From Thuidium tamariscinum (taxonomy: Eukaryota > Streptophyta > Bryopsida > Hypnales > Thuidiaceae), in NCBI GenBank assembly GCA_947034885.2, contig OX344756.2:22551489-22615488 (forward strand): a DNA stretch of 64,000 nucleotides, in the 5' to 3' direction. A model generated the notes under the pieces. The model saw nothing but the letters and a program-made list of their open reading frames with translations. It was not told the origin of the DNA and ran no database searches. Positions 22,272 to 34,218 of this stretch are shown piece after piece. Each line of letters starts with the position of its first letter. Position 1 is the first letter of the stretch. Position numbers and translations under genes: made by a program.

Positions 22272-22548
22272 AGGTGGGTACATCTAAAAGCACACCTGAC
22301 CTAAAAGTGCCATCTACATGGGGTGTACATTTCCAAAATCACTCATGTTCAGAGGCTGTAGATGGCACTTTTAGAAACACTCTTTGACCATTAATAACTT
22401 TTGCATATTGTATCCAAATGCTATGTTTTTTGGTGCATTGGAACGTGCTTTCACTTGCCAACAAGACTATATGAAAATTTGAATAGTTTCATAATAGTAA
22501 CTAGGTACACTACGTACCAATACGTGGCACTTTTAGGTGTACCCACCT
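22272..22548. mobile_element. AGG-terminus MITE family 2, copy 3
   Basis: A 277 bp element with termini AGGTGGGTACATCTAAAAG and the complement of AGGTGGGTACACCTAAAAG, flanked by TA at 22270-22271 and 22549-22550. Interior matches copies at 17755 and 34219, in opposite orientation. Non-coding. Confidence 0.8.
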
Positions 22549-22975
22549 TAAGTTCATATTAACCCTGAAGCTCTCCAAAGTCCAATTTTTGGATGATTCA
22601 TAGATTGAAACTCTTGTTTCTATCTCATTCCATCTTGGATGAAAGTCATCCTAATTTCTAGAGATATTTTATGAAGTTGTTGTCCTATTCAAGGGTAGGG
22701 TTTGGGATTTTTAGAGTTCATATTTTTCTAAAATTACAAATGTAGAAGTATGTCAAGTAGTTGACCAAACCAAAATTGCATTGACTCTAGTTCAAACATG
22801 GAATTGCAAAAATGAGGTCATAGATTTTATGAATACAATTTTTTTTAAGCATCATTTGAAGAGATCCTCATTTCAAATCCATTCCAACAAAATTTATAGA
22901 AAAATATTGGTGCTAACATTGGTGAATCTAACCATATGGATAGAATTTAAAAATCTATGACTTTTACTTGCAACC

Positions 22976-23053
22976 CAAATAAATGGAGAGTTTTGATTGA
23001 AAGATTGCGATGATACCAACCCAAGGTTCCAATCAAAACACTCCATTTATTTG
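22976..23053. other. Short near-perfect hairpin
   Basis: Arms of about 24 bp (aaataaatggagagttttga and its complement with one mismatch) surround a loop of roughly 30 nt. It may be a remnant of a small foldback element or a small-RNA precursor. Confidence 0.45.
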
Positions 23054-24751
23054 AGGTCCAATCTAAATTTTTTTTGTGTAAATAGGCCCAAAGAATTTTA
23101 GAAAAGAAACACAACTCCAAACTCCATCAAACTTCAATTTTGGGGCTGCAAGGATTTTGTCAAAAAAAAATTCTCAAACTCTAGCTCTTGTGTGCACATT
23201 GCATGCACTTTACAATTAACTCTAGTGTCTTTCAAATGTCATTGACATAGCATATTAACTGTAGCACCTAAGTTGACTTCATAACATTAGTTAGCATCAT
23301 CTAATGTAGGAAAGTTTCAAAATGAAAAAATGTGTTGAAGATCATTCTTCAAGTACATCATGTTTCAAGGTAGAACCTCCCATTCCAACAAGTGCCCTAT
23401 AGCCAATGTGCAAATTAACTTATTTCCAATCAAGGCTAGAATGTTTTTTTTTGTTTTTTTCTAAGGTTGGGACTAAAAGTTCATGATATATGTTCTAAAG
23501 TAGTGAGCAAAAAAGTTGGAAGTAGTGAGTGAAATAAAATAGATTTTTAAACAATTGAAATTGGAAGAGTTGAAGGATTGGCTATGGGTCGACAATACTT
23601 TTTGCCTTTCAAAATTCATAGTAATTTCAATTCATGCGATAAAATTACCGAAGTTTTTGCAATCCCCATCATTTTTGTCATTATTCTTTTGAAAATATTT
23701 GCTTTGCCTTACACTACAATAGATCATGTCTAAAATACCTTAACCTATGAAGGTCCAAACACCATTTTTTGGCTATATAGTGATTTTTGGTAGCTCACTA
23801 TGGATGGAATTTTTTGAAATTTTTACACAATATGTGCCCAAGAAGTGGCTTTAAGCCCAAAAATTTTCATAACTTTTGACTACATGGATAAAAAGTTATT
23901 GCATGATATGTCATTTTCATCATTTGGCAAGCAACTTGGGCAACTAATAAAACTTCTTCAAAACTTTTCTATTTAAAAAAATAAAAATTTGAAATTGATT
24001 CTTTAGATTTACACATATATGGAAAGCTTTGAATCATTTAATTTTGATTAAGGAGATGAAAGTATTGATTAGGGGTTTTAGTTTGCGGGTAAGTTTGATT
24101 TTTATAGACTTTATTGACATTTTTTCCACAAGTCAATATAACAAATATACCTTCAACTTGGTAAGAGTGCAAGGTGCATTAGATTAAAGGTGTTTAATAA
24201 TGAATTGGACTTCTACGCCTTGAATATTTAGCTAGTGCAAACACTAACAACCATTTGACTTCCCACTATAACATGAGCAACAATAGGAGAAATAATATTT
24301 AAAATACAAGATAAAATGTAAGATTTGGGTCCTATTAGGCCTTTTAGTAGCCTTCTAGTGGTCTGATTTTTTCTAATGCTCTATTTACACGACATAATTG
24401 ACTTTTGAAGCTATGTGCAGTATAAAGATTTCTATGTCCTATTTGACAATAAATTAACAGAAATTTGTCAATTGCTTTGTTAGTGAGAACGTATTGATTT
24501 GGCTAATTATTTGACAAAATACTGTCAATAATTGTCGCTTTGATTGAATTTTTGTCAACTTTAATTCCCTTACAACTTCCTTTGTCAGTAGACCTACTGC
24601 CATACTGCCATGACTCCTAATTAGCAATAACTATATTTACTTTTAATCTTAACTTTCAAATATTAAACAAGAAAGATAAAAAGAACATAGAATTCATTGG
24701 TTATTTTGTTTTACTTTGTGAACCATTTTTTTAAGTGGTAAACAAGGAGAA

Positions 24752-25345
24752 GAGAAGCTCTCTATATACACATGAGGTTGTAGGAGGTAGAACAACCCAT
24801 GTGGGATATGTAATTTAGAAGTTGTAGGAGCTTAACTACTCATAGTTAAGTTTGAAATAAGAATTGTGTTAAGACAAAAATTTCAGACCTCATTTAGGCA
24901 TAGTAAAATGAATTTTTGCAAAAATCTTTGAACTAAGTTTAGTTAGAAAACTAAGTTAAGTTTCATACTCAAAAATCCGTTTGAGATTTTGAGCATCCAA
25001 TAAAAAGTTATGGACAAATTTCAAAGAAAATGTTTGAAAAGATTAAAAAAAATTCCCTTCCAACACCTCTTTGGAATTTGTCAATAACTTTTGATTGGAT
25101 GTTCAAAATCTCAAATGGATTTTTGGACATAAAACCTAACTTGATTTACTAACTTATTTTATACAAATTTTTTTAGCAAAAATTTATTCTTCTATGCCTA
25201 AATGAGGTCTAAAGTTTTTATTTTAACATAATTCTTTTTTCAAACTTAACTATAAGTGGTTGAGCTCCTACAACTTCTATATTACATGTCCCATATCGGT
25301 TGTTCTACCTCTTATTGCCCCATATACAGAGAGAGAGAGAGAGAG
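24752..25345. mobile_element. Foldback element, family FB, copy 2
   Basis: Two long arms of about 270 bp are imperfect inverted repeats: for example 'tgggatatgtaatttagaag' in the left arm pairs with 'cttctatattacatgtccca' in the right. The centre (about 25030-25070) is asymmetric, so this copy has a real spacer. The right terminus runs into a GA tract (25327-25348) where a 3.7 kb insertion begins. Non-coding; transcription would give a long hairpin RNA. Confidence 0.75.
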
Positions 25346-25348
25346 AAG
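25327..25348. repeat. GA microsatellite, junction 1
   Basis: A run of about ten GA units at the left edge of the tandem unit A. The related FB copy at 49370-49976 has only a short 'gaagagctt' in its place, so the tract has expanded at, or come with, the insertion. Confidence 0.8.
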
Positions 25349-27111
25349 ACAGATCTAGTCACCCCATGTCTGGGCTCTTTCTTTCAATTCAACGTCAAGA
25401 CAGTGTTCTTTCTTTATCGACATGGTTAATCTCTTAGTTATGATCTTTTGTAACACCGATCAAGAGACTATCGATTTATCCCTGTTTACTCGAGATCATG
25501 TACACATCTGTGCTTCATCAGACTTTATTTTACAAATCGGGTTATGTCGATTTGAATTCGGGAAGGAGGGTGGGCTCATACATATCCTATTGCTTATTTC
25601 TGTTTTCAGCAAGACCCAGGCATGCATATCGCACTATCATCCTTCGTTTGTTTGTACGAAACCACCGATTCTAGTTTCTCAGCCTTACAGCATCTTACAA
25701 TATCGATATGCTTTCAGGAGTGAACAAACCTCTCACGTTCTTGAATGTACCGGTATCCAGATTACATCTGGTTTATACTAAATGGTATTAAGTATGTTAC
25801 GGTACATACTTTTTCTGACCATAAATCGTGATTACTCGAATAAGATTTCATTTCAATCAACAAGATATCAGTAAGGCATTCTCAGATGGTCGAAGCATAG
25901 TGTATATCTGTTAAAGAATCATACAAGATTTACAAAACGCATATGTTTTAATCACTTTACACGTAGAAGTGTATTCTGACTCCTGTTTGATCGATCGACC
26001 ATGTCGCATTCAGTCATAAGCGTAACAGATGCAAGAGGTAGGAATCATGTTCTCTTTAATATGAGCTGATCTACCTGTTCTCATGGACTCGACTTCAATG
26101 AGTTCCAATTGATCCATCAATCCATTTCATAATCTAACTGATTCATGAATCGATCATTAGCAATGTAGTTCGAATGAACTTGAACCCTGCGGTTTCAGGT
26201 ACGTAAGCACATGGTTTCTCAATCCCTACTGGATATGTATCGATTCTTAACTCTACAGCTAGATCACAGCGACATACTAATGTATTTTCAAACGAATGAT
26301 ATGTTTGAAGGGTAAGAAGACAAACAGCCTTAAGTTTTTAGAGCCTGGCCCCGATCTCAGGATGCCACGCCTCACCTGCGCCCATACATCCCAACATACA
26401 CAAAGTGTGTCAGAACGCGTACGCAAGGTGTCTGCAGCGTGCCATCGGTTGTTATCCCCATCAAAGATAAGTACTATGCAACTAAAAAACCTCAGAGCTG
26501 TCAAGAGAATCAACGTTACAAGAAATCGAAATTGTGATCCTCAATACTCCACAGCAAACAAACCACTCGTTCTCTCCTGATCGCAACACCACCAATATCG
26601 GCACCTGAGTAGACGTTGCTGTCTCCATGTCTGCTGGAGTTGTACGCGAGCACACCACCGTAGCTTGGGTGATCGTCAGCGTGACGCAAGTCTACAGCTC
26701 AACAGAGCTCAACAGCGCAGGTACACAGCACAAGAGGACTTGCAGGTTCTGCCGTGAGAGACAAGGTAGGCTCCAGGAGCCGATCAGTCTTCTTGGTTTA
26801 TATCCGTTGCATGGAAAGTGATAGCCGGGTATAAGCTCATGCCTGGGGATCATTGTCCTTTCTTTGGATGCGTTGTATTGGGGTAAGTGTATTACCTTGT
26901 ACGCATCTGTACCATTTTATCATCATAAATTGTGGCTTGCTAAACTTCTTGTTCTTATTTCAAAGGTGTTTTTAGTCCTTGGGTGGGACTTGCAATAATA
27001 CACTCATTTTTATGCCTTTCATAAAGTATCCAAATTTCAATTTGGAGTCATATGTAAGTATTGTGGTATGTGAATTTTTTTGTGTATCAATGGATTTGTC
27101 CATTGCATATT
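25349..27111. repeat. Purine-bounded tandem unit A (~1.76 kb)
   Basis: Aligns over its length with unit B (27209-28958) in the same orientation. Both start 'gacagatctagtcaccccat' and end '…atttgtccattgcata' next to a purine microsatellite. Overall similarity is around 80 percent, but 26305-26458 is almost identical between units. Forward frames (25422-25781, 119 codons; 26627-26821) and reverse frames (26277-26513) have no recognised domain. Class unknown. Confidence 0.75.
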
Positions 27112-27208
27112 TTGAGAGAGGGAGAGGGAGAGAGAGGGAGGGAGAGAGGGAGGGAGAGAGAGAGGGAGAGGGAGAGAGGGAGAGGGAGAGGGAGAGGGAG
27201 AGGGAGAG
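27112..27208. repeat. GGGAGA-type purine microsatellite, junction 2
   Basis: About 100 bp of uninterrupted purines on this strand (GGGAGA, GAGA and GGGAGGGA variants) between units A and B. Long Arg/Glu frames through it are a product of the repeat and not genes. Confidence 0.9.
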
Positions 27209-28958
27209 AGACAGATCTAGTCACCCCATGTCTGGGCTCTTTCTTTCAATTCATAGTCAAGACAGTACTCTTTTTTCCAACTGGACATTCTCTTAGTTAT
27301 GACCTTATGCAAAGCATATCAAGAGATTATCTACTGGTACTTGTTTACTCGGGATCATGTGCATATTTCATCAGTCTTTAATTTACAAATCGCGTTATGT
27401 CGACTTGAATTCGGGAGGGAGGGTGGGCACCGACATACCCTTTTGTTTATTTCTGTGATGGATCAGATCCAGATTCAAGTATGCATACGGTAAAATTAGC
27501 TTTCGATTGATTATACGAAAGTATCGATCTCGCATCTCACCAGCTTTACAGCGTGTATCGTATAGTCATCCTTTCAGAAGGAATGAGTACGCGAATGTTA
27601 CATTATCAGGATTACAACTAGTTTATGTAAGTGTGTTATAGCATGCACACTTTTTCTGACCATAATCGTGATTCTTGACTGAGACCTCATCTCAACTCAA
27701 AACAGCCAAACCGACAGTCTCAAATGGTTGATGCGTTGTGTATTTCCATTACAGAGCCATACAAGCTTTTAAATAACGCATATATTTCAAGCATGTAACA
27801 CGCAGAAGTGTCTTCTAACGTCTACCTGATCAACCATGTTGCATTTAATCTCAAGTATATCAGATGCAAGTGAGTGGAATCATGTATTTCATAGCACCTG
27901 AACTACTCGCTTACTCATAGTCTCAACCTTTATGAGTACCACCTGATTCATCGTTATTTGAAATCCTTTACATAAACTGACTGATTCATGAATAGTATCA
28001 TCAGCAATGTGTTTGTATAAACTTGAACCGTACTGTCTCAAGTTTGTGGGCACATGGTTTTCCGATCCTAAGAGGAAGCATACCGATTCTTGACTCTACT
28101 GCTAGATCCCTGCGACATACTACCGTAACTTCAAACGATTGAAATTTTTTGAAGGGTAAGAAGACAAACAGCCTCAAGTTTTAGAGCCTGGCCCCGATCT
28201 CAGGATGCCACGCCTCACCTGCGCCCATACATCCCAACATACACAAAGTTTGTCAGAACGCGTACGCAAGGTGTCTGCAGCGTGCCATCGGTTGTTATCC
28301 CTAGCGGAGATAAGTACTATGCAACTAAAAACCTCAGAGCTGTCATGAAAATCAGTGTCACAAGATCTTGCAAATGTGATCCTCAATACTCCACAGCACA
28401 TAAACCACTTGTTCTCTCTTGCTCGAATCAACAGCAATACAGGCACCTGAGTAGATGTTGCTGTCTCCATAACTGCAAGAGTTGTCTGCGAAAAAAACAC
28501 TGTAGCTTGGGTGATCGTCAGCGTGACGCAAGACCACAACAAAGCAGCGCAGGTACTCAGCACAAGAAGTCCGCAGGTTCTGCCGTGAGAGACAAGGTAC
28601 AAACCGCGTTATTTAGCTCCTGGAGCCGGTCAGTCTTCTTGGTTTATACCCGTTGGCATGGAAAGCGAAAGGGAAAGCCGGGTATGTGCTATTGTACTTT
28701 CTTTGTATGTGTCGTGTTAGGGTAAGTGTATTACCTTGTACGCATCTGTACTAATTGTATGATCATTTATCATCACAAATTGTGGCTTGTTTTACTCTTG
28801 TTCTTATTATCACAGCAGTTTTTAGTCCCCGAGTGGGACTTGCACTTATACACTCAATTTTGTGCCATTCATGAATTATCCAAAGATCAATTTGGAGTAA
28901 CATGTTAGTGTCGTTCTATGGGACTCTTTTTTTATGAATGGATTTGTCCATTGCATAG
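27209..28958. repeat. Purine-bounded tandem unit B
   Basis: Partner of 25349-27111. The forward frame 28282-28725 (147 codons) and reverse frame 28174-28602 (142 codons) arise in this copy but are not maintained at the same length in unit A, so neither is called as a gene. It ends directly in the third purine tract. Confidence 0.75.
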
Positions 28959-29090
28959 GGAGGGAGGGAGGGAGGGAGGGAGGGAGGGAGGGAGGGCGAG
29001 GGAGGGCGAGGGAGGGCGAGGGAGGGCGAGGGAGAGCGAGGGAGGGCGAGGGAGGGCAAGGGAGAGCGAGGGAGAGCGAGGGAGAGAGCT
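28959..29090. repeat. GGGA/GGGCGA purine-rich microsatellite, junction 3
   Basis: About 130 bp of GGGA units changing into GGGAGGGCGA and GGGAGAGCGA units. It ends in 'gagagagcttt', which matches the interrupted right terminus of the FB element. Repeat-derived frames on both strands are spurious. Confidence 0.9.
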
Positions 29091-29260
29091 TTCCTTTTCT
29101 GCAAAGAATTCAAGCTAAAATATTGATGGCAAATGGTTCAAAATGACATTGGTTAAATACTCCATGGATTCTTTGGGATTTTGCCAAACCAACCATCTTT
29201 ACAATTGTTTGTTTCTCTTCATATCATCTATGAATAGTTGTTGTCTTGAAAATAGAAGGG
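29091..29260. repeat. Paralogous segment P1, middle part
   Basis: Continues the P1/P2 homology after the 3.7 kb insertion: it aligns with about 49978-50140 (cues 'tggttaaata', 'atggattctttgggatttt', 'gttgtcttgaaaat'). Confidence 0.6.
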
Positions 29261-30003
29261 GGGCATTGCAAGAAAGACCTGTTGAAAAGCGTAGTGTTTT
29301 GTATAGTACTCACTTTTTTCTTTGGGAGTACTATATAAATAGTGAATCAATTTTTTTTTAAAGTAAATTTTTTTTTGATGTATATAACTTTAAGAAGAAG
29401 ATACCCTAGGAAGGAAAAGCATAGAAAATTTCTCTAAGTAGGAGAACTAGAAAAGTGTTGAATTTCATGAAAATTGTAACTTTCACTATAGTTTCACATT
29501 TTAATTTGTAAAATATAGGGAAAGTAATTTTTCTTAAAAATAAAAATTTTTCATTTGGAAAGACTTTATGTTAAATTTATTTCACCAAAATAATGATCCG
29601 AAAACTATCTTGATTGTTCAAAAATGTGCGTGCAAGGGAGGCCTGTTAGTACACATGTAGAGGAAAGAAAATAATGATTTTTTAAATTTCCTTTGGTAGA
29701 AACATGCCTACTTAGTTTAGGAATAGACCCTAGAAATATTATCTCTAAATTATTAATTTAAAGTACTCCCCAGTACTAAAAACCCCTAAATTGCAAAGTG
29801 TGACAAATTAGAGAAATTAGAATTTAAATATAAAATGATTTTTGAAAATTTGTGAAAAATAAGGATTTTGATAACTATCAAGTCAGCTATCTTCAATAAA
29901 AATTTCAAGTTCAAAGAGTTAATTCTTCAAAAGTTATAGCTCATGACAACTCCGTCACTCAAAGTGTGACGCCAAATAGTACAAGTCTTTCTTGCATTCA
30001 CCC
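29261..30003. mobile_element. ~740 bp TIR element (GGTGAATGCAAGAAA termini), copy 1
   Basis: The right end reads 'tagtacaagtctttcttgcattcaccc'; the left end 'gggcattgcaagaaagac' is its shorter inverted match. The interior matches 44973-45701 ('ctctaagtaggagaact', 'tagtactaaaaacc(c/t)ctaaatt'). The P2 paralog at about 50140 lacks it, which shows an insertion. No transposase frame. Non-coding. Confidence 0.65.
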
Positions 30004-30009
30004 AGGGGG

Positions 30010-30180
30010 GATCAAATTTCACTTAAATATTTGACAACAAGTTGACAAAAAATTGACAAGTTCTCACAAATGAACAAGAGAAGGATGTGAAAACATAGAC
30101 CTTGTCATTTTGGACAAATTTATGGCATAACAAACCTTAAATTGGTGTCTTTTTTGCCAAATGTTTCCAACTACCATGAA
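30010..30180. repeat. Paralogous segment P1, right end
   Basis: Aligns with about 50146-50245 (cues 'atcaaat', 'caacaagttctcacaaa', 'ttgtcattttggacaa'). Together with the parts to the left it shows that P1 and P2 derive from one ancestral sequence. Confidence 0.5.
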
Positions 30181-30716
30181 ATTTAGGTTAGGTAATCTAA
30201 GCCATAAATTGATCAAGCTTGCCAATGCTATAAAACTCTAAGCTATTTTTTTACTTTTTCTAAGGCTAGCTAAAACGTAGAACTCTATTGTTAACATTTT
30301 GAATAAATTATTGTATGTGTAAACCAAAAATTACCAAAAATTAAATAAATTTATAATAGTATTTATTTAAAGCTAGCTTCCAATTGGAAAGTTTCCACTT
30401 TTTTTGGTACATATTCCCCAATTTGAGTGTTATAAAGGTTTGAATATACAGAGCACACTCAAGCAAATCTAATGCTCTTGATTGGCGGAGATTTTATTGT
30501 AAGAATGAAAAGTTGGTATTGTTGTGACCATGGTGAAGAATCTTGAGCTTTGTGTGAACTATTCTACATGAAAAATAAAGTGATAAAATGTTGGATGTTG
30601 CCCTTATATAATATATACTAGAGACTACAAAAAAATAGTAAGGATTGTAACAAACAAGTTTCTGTTTCTGTTTTGTTTTTTTAGTTCTCCTAATGGCCTT
30701 ATCTATGGTGCAACCT
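30181..30716. other. AT-rich intergenic, no gene recognised
   Basis: No domain-bearing frame. The 82-codon reverse frame at 30494-30742 is very likely chance. Confidence 0.35.
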
Positions 30717-30720
30717 TTAA

Positions 30721-31158
30721 TGAGACTTGGTAGTGGCCCCATAGGAAATATTCTTATACAACAATAAGGTAGACCAACCTACAATAGGCAAATCACCTAT
30801 TATAGACACCTAAATAATGACCCATTCTAGTCTTGCAACAACCCAAGATTGACTTTTTTCAATACATCATATTTCGGCTACATTAGGTTGAGTGAATGGC
30901 TACAATCAATGTCTTAGATGATGGTGATGGAGTAATTAATGAGACTTGGTAGTGGCCCCATAGGAAATATTCTTATACAACAATAAGGTAGACCAACCTA
31001 CAATAGGCAAATCACCTATTATAAACACCTAAATAATGACCCATTCTAGTCTTGCATCAACCCAAGATCGATTTTTTTCAATACATCATATTTCAGCTAC
31101 ATTAGGTTGAGTGAATGGCTACAATCAATGTCTTAGATGATGGTGATGGAGTAATCAA
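30721..31158. repeat. 219 bp tandem duplication
   Basis: Units 30721-30939 and 30940-31158 start 'tgagacttggtagtggcccc' and differ at only a few positions (for example tatagac/tataaac, gattgac/gatcgat). High identity means a recent event. No gene or known repeat in the unit. Confidence 0.9.
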
Positions 31159-31319
31159 TGATTGCAATTAGAATTGCCACCTTTTGAGTGCAAATTCATT
31201 GCAAAAGTAACATTTTAAAGCCTTCTTGTTGTTGCTATGTTAGGAAATGCAATTTTTCTTTCTTCAATGTTCCAACATTGTATATCTCAAGAGGTGGTTG
31301 CTTTTGATGACCATAGACG

Positions 31320-31505
31320 ACTACTTATTTTCAACTTCAAAAACTTGTAACTAATTCTACAAATCTCCAAAAAATATGAAACAACTTGGGTTAGATGCCT
31401 CTTCCACTTGTCTTTCAAGCAAAATTTGCTGAAAAACATTTCAAGATGTTTCACCACCCCAAAATTCAGTTCCAGACCTTAAACAGTTCCGATTTATGGA
31501 CATGT
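31320..31505. mobile_element. AGG-terminus MITE family 1, fragment
   Basis: Matches the interior and right part of 4188-4512 in the same orientation: 'ccaaaaaatatgaaa(t/c)(g/a)acttgggtt', 'tgcct(a/c)tt', 'gtctttcaag', 'aaaattc(t/a)gttcca'. The AGG termini are absent, so it is a truncated relic. Confidence 0.6.
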
Positions 31506-31639
31506 TGTGACAATTAGGAATTTTTCCACAATCATGCCAACAGGGCAATTAAACCAGTCATTCTGCACGCCCTGTCAACTAGGCTCATGTACCTCCCCAC
31601 CACCTCATTGGGCAGCATCCATCCTGTAAGTCTGTGACC

Positions 31640-34080
31640 TGCTCTATTTTCCCAAGTACGCACATAAGAACGAATCCCCACTCTTCGAGTACACCTGCTG
31701 TCCTTTTGGAATGTTGTTAAATGACAAGGTTTGTAAGTTCAGTTGCTCTCCCCAAAAAACCACGCCGAGTGAATCAGTGCATCTCTGAATCGAAGTCTGA
31801 AGCGAAGCTGAGGCGGTTTGGAAACCCAACCAGCCTTCCGCTCGCTAGCTTCCCTTCGCAGTGCGAGCTAGGGGGCGAGATCGACAGCGCAGGCAGAGGA
31901 TTCAAATCTTGGGCTCCAGACACGCTGCAGTAATCTACCTAAGGTCCTGTCCTGTCCTCTCCTCGATCGATCTGGCAGGTTGCAGAGCTTCGCATGGATC
32001 GAAGTTAGACGACAATGATAAGGCCGTGATCGAGTCCATGCCTAGCTTGGCTTGGCAGACGACCCTTTTCACAAAGTTTCCCCGGCCCTAGCTTAGTTAG
32101 CTAGCCTGGCAAACATATCATGGGTTTCGGCAGATGTCTCCTGCCTCAGATTTGATATAATTTCCCCGAAAAACCGAGAAAATGGCAAGACGCGAGGAAA
32201 GAATCCGTGAAGTCCAGATCTATGTACGTTGAACAACTGCAAGTCCATTGCTGGAGCGATTGAAAAGGCTAAAAAAAGACAGGGAAACGGACAGAACAGA
32301 AGAATATATGAGATCGGGCCAGTGTCAAGAAAAATCGACTGTCCTGTCAATGCGCGCATTCGCCTGCTGCAGGTTAGGTTTATAATTAGGGTTTTCCCTT
32401 AGGCCTGCGCTGCTCGCGTCGATCTGGCTTGTTTTCTGTTGGGTCTGATTTGTGTGCAGAGGTGCACATCCTTTTGGGTTCAGCTGCAGCGGATTCACTG
32501 GATCGATCGATGCTTGCTGGCCGTACCAATATCTTTTGCAAGTCCAAATCAATCTTGATGTCCAAGTTTCATGATCAACAGCCCCTGGATTTCTTATTTG
32601 GAAATCTAGGTGATTCAGTTTCTGCAGCAACTGACGGAAGGCTAGGACTGAGGAGAGGGAGGGAGTGACCTTTCGTGATTTTTGGGGGAAAGGGAGGTCA
32701 ATTTTAACTTATGTGTGAACTTACACTCTGTATTGTAATCAGTATGGAGCTAGTCGTAAGCCATTGCATTGCATTGCAGCACTTCGCTATTGACTCAGAT
32801 TTCAGAGGAATCTGTCTTCTAGAATGTTCGGCTTCTCCGCTGACTGACAACTTGAAGGGTATTCTGTTGCGGGTGCCTAGAGCTGGGGTGACAGGAGACG
32901 ACTCGATCAGACCTTAAGTTAATTAATTAGCAGGCTTCTGATCTCGCCGCCTTCTTGTCAATTGAGCATACAGTATACAAACTGTGAGTTATGGGGTACT
33001 GTAGTTAATCCAATTTAGTATGAGATACTCAAATTGTTTCATATTGCATTTTTCTACTAGAATTTTTTTTCGGGGTGTGTGTGTGCTTTATTTTGGTGGC
33101 ATTACGTGTCTTCTTTGACAAAAAGTCAGTAACTTAATCGTGGGAAGACGTAAGCTTATCAGTGAAGCAGTTGCTGTATTCTCGATCACTTTTACAGTCC
33201 CTCTCGTCAGTTGTATTCCGCAGCACTTCGGTGTTAAGTTTTGGATATAAATTGGGTTTGAGTGCAAAATGACGATTAGAAGTAGGCGGTCTTGCCTTAA
33301 TTGAATTAACTCGAGTGCTGGTAGACTGTTTCTTTGATGACAGCCAGTCCGTGAAACAGTGAAAAGTTACTATTACTATTTAGGACAGGTTGTGTTGCCA
33401 AGCTCCAACTGAAAATTTCCACCAACTTCAGCAGGTTCCTTTATTTGTGTCAAACAAATTGAAAGTTAAAGAGAGAAGCTTGTGCTTAACTTGGGTGCCG
33501 GACCTTTCTGGTGTTCCGAGCCCCAGACAGACAGCTGTTCCCAGAGGTGATTGTGTGGTTTTTGTCCTGAACGAACGCGGCTAATGGACAAGGCAAGCCC
33601 ACCAGAGTGACCAGACAACCAGCCCTATGCCCTCCCAAGCTGGCGATGCTGAGGCTGAGCTGAGCTAATTGAGTTCACTCCGTGCCTGGTATTGTTATTG
33701 AATAGTAACTTCAAATCATTGCCCAAATTAGACCCTCTCCATGGACTGACCGACCGACTGTGGTCCATGTGTTTCGAAAACAAAAACAAAAATACCAAAA
33801 CCAAGACACACACTCTCCCCAATGAAAAATCCTAATGGAGTATCAATGGAAATTGCCCATTTGTTAAAACTTTTAGAAAAACAAACAAAAACAAACAATA
33901 ATTGACTGACGGCTAAACTGATTGACCCGCAGAGCCCACTCCCACCTCACAGCCACGGCAGGGCCAGGGCTGAAATCTCATCCAGGGAACGTAGGATTTG
34001 AATGTAGGGAACCTAGGTTTCACACATTTCCGAAGAGCCCCCACCCACTGTGGCGGCAGGTGGTGGCGAGCCTACAGTGC
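31640..34080. other. Balanced-composition island without a recognised gene
   Basis: About 2.4 kb with more GC and higher complexity than the flanks, similar to the PRT1 gene island. Forward frames at 31721-31933, 32429-32668 and 33390-33584 and reverse frames at 32093-32359 and 32325-32630 carry no domain I recognise. Splice-acceptor-like runs occur ('tgatttgtgtgcag' near 32459, 'tgattcagtttctgcag' near 32625). It may hold 5' exons, a non-coding RNA gene or a gene relic. No function is assigned. Confidence 0.3.
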
Positions 34081-34218
34081 ACTAATTAGGTGGCCTTAAC
34101 AATTAGGTGGCCTTATCCCAAACCAAAAATTTACTTTACAAGCCTTCAAAATTAACAATTACTTCTACATAGATTTTCATTTGCATACATGGAGGTTCAC
34201 AAGCCCCAATTACAACTA

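Larger units (their letters stand above)
22563..25345. repeat. Paralogous segment P1, left part
   Basis: Parts align with 48520-49976: the 'ggatgaaagtcatcctaattt' block (22642 and 48554), the 'attacaaatgt(a/g)gaagtatgtcaag' block (22734 and 48651), the 'cctaattagcaataac' block (24616 and 49201) and the foldback element. P1 carries about 1.4 kb (roughly 22985-24390) absent from the partner. It begins at a TTAA site followed by CCCTGAAGC, the terminus of the TTAA element family P1 (42548-42768). No gene recognised. Confidence 0.6.

Noticed and set aside
26979-27381. Arg/Glu-rich frames through the purine tract
   Set aside because: Produced in two frames at once by the GGGAGA microsatellite.
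28174-28725. Opposing 142- and 147-codon frames in tandem unit B
   Set aside because: Not maintained at full length in unit A; at most the short 154 bp island is of interest.
25349-28958. Units A and B as a pair of long terminal repeats
   Set aside because: They are separated only by a microsatellite, with no internal retrotransposon region, no TG…CA ends and no primer-binding site seen.
28916-29146. Gly/Arg/Glu and Pro/Ser/Leu frames on both strands
   Set aside because: Products of the GGGA/GGGCGA repeat, not conserved proteins.
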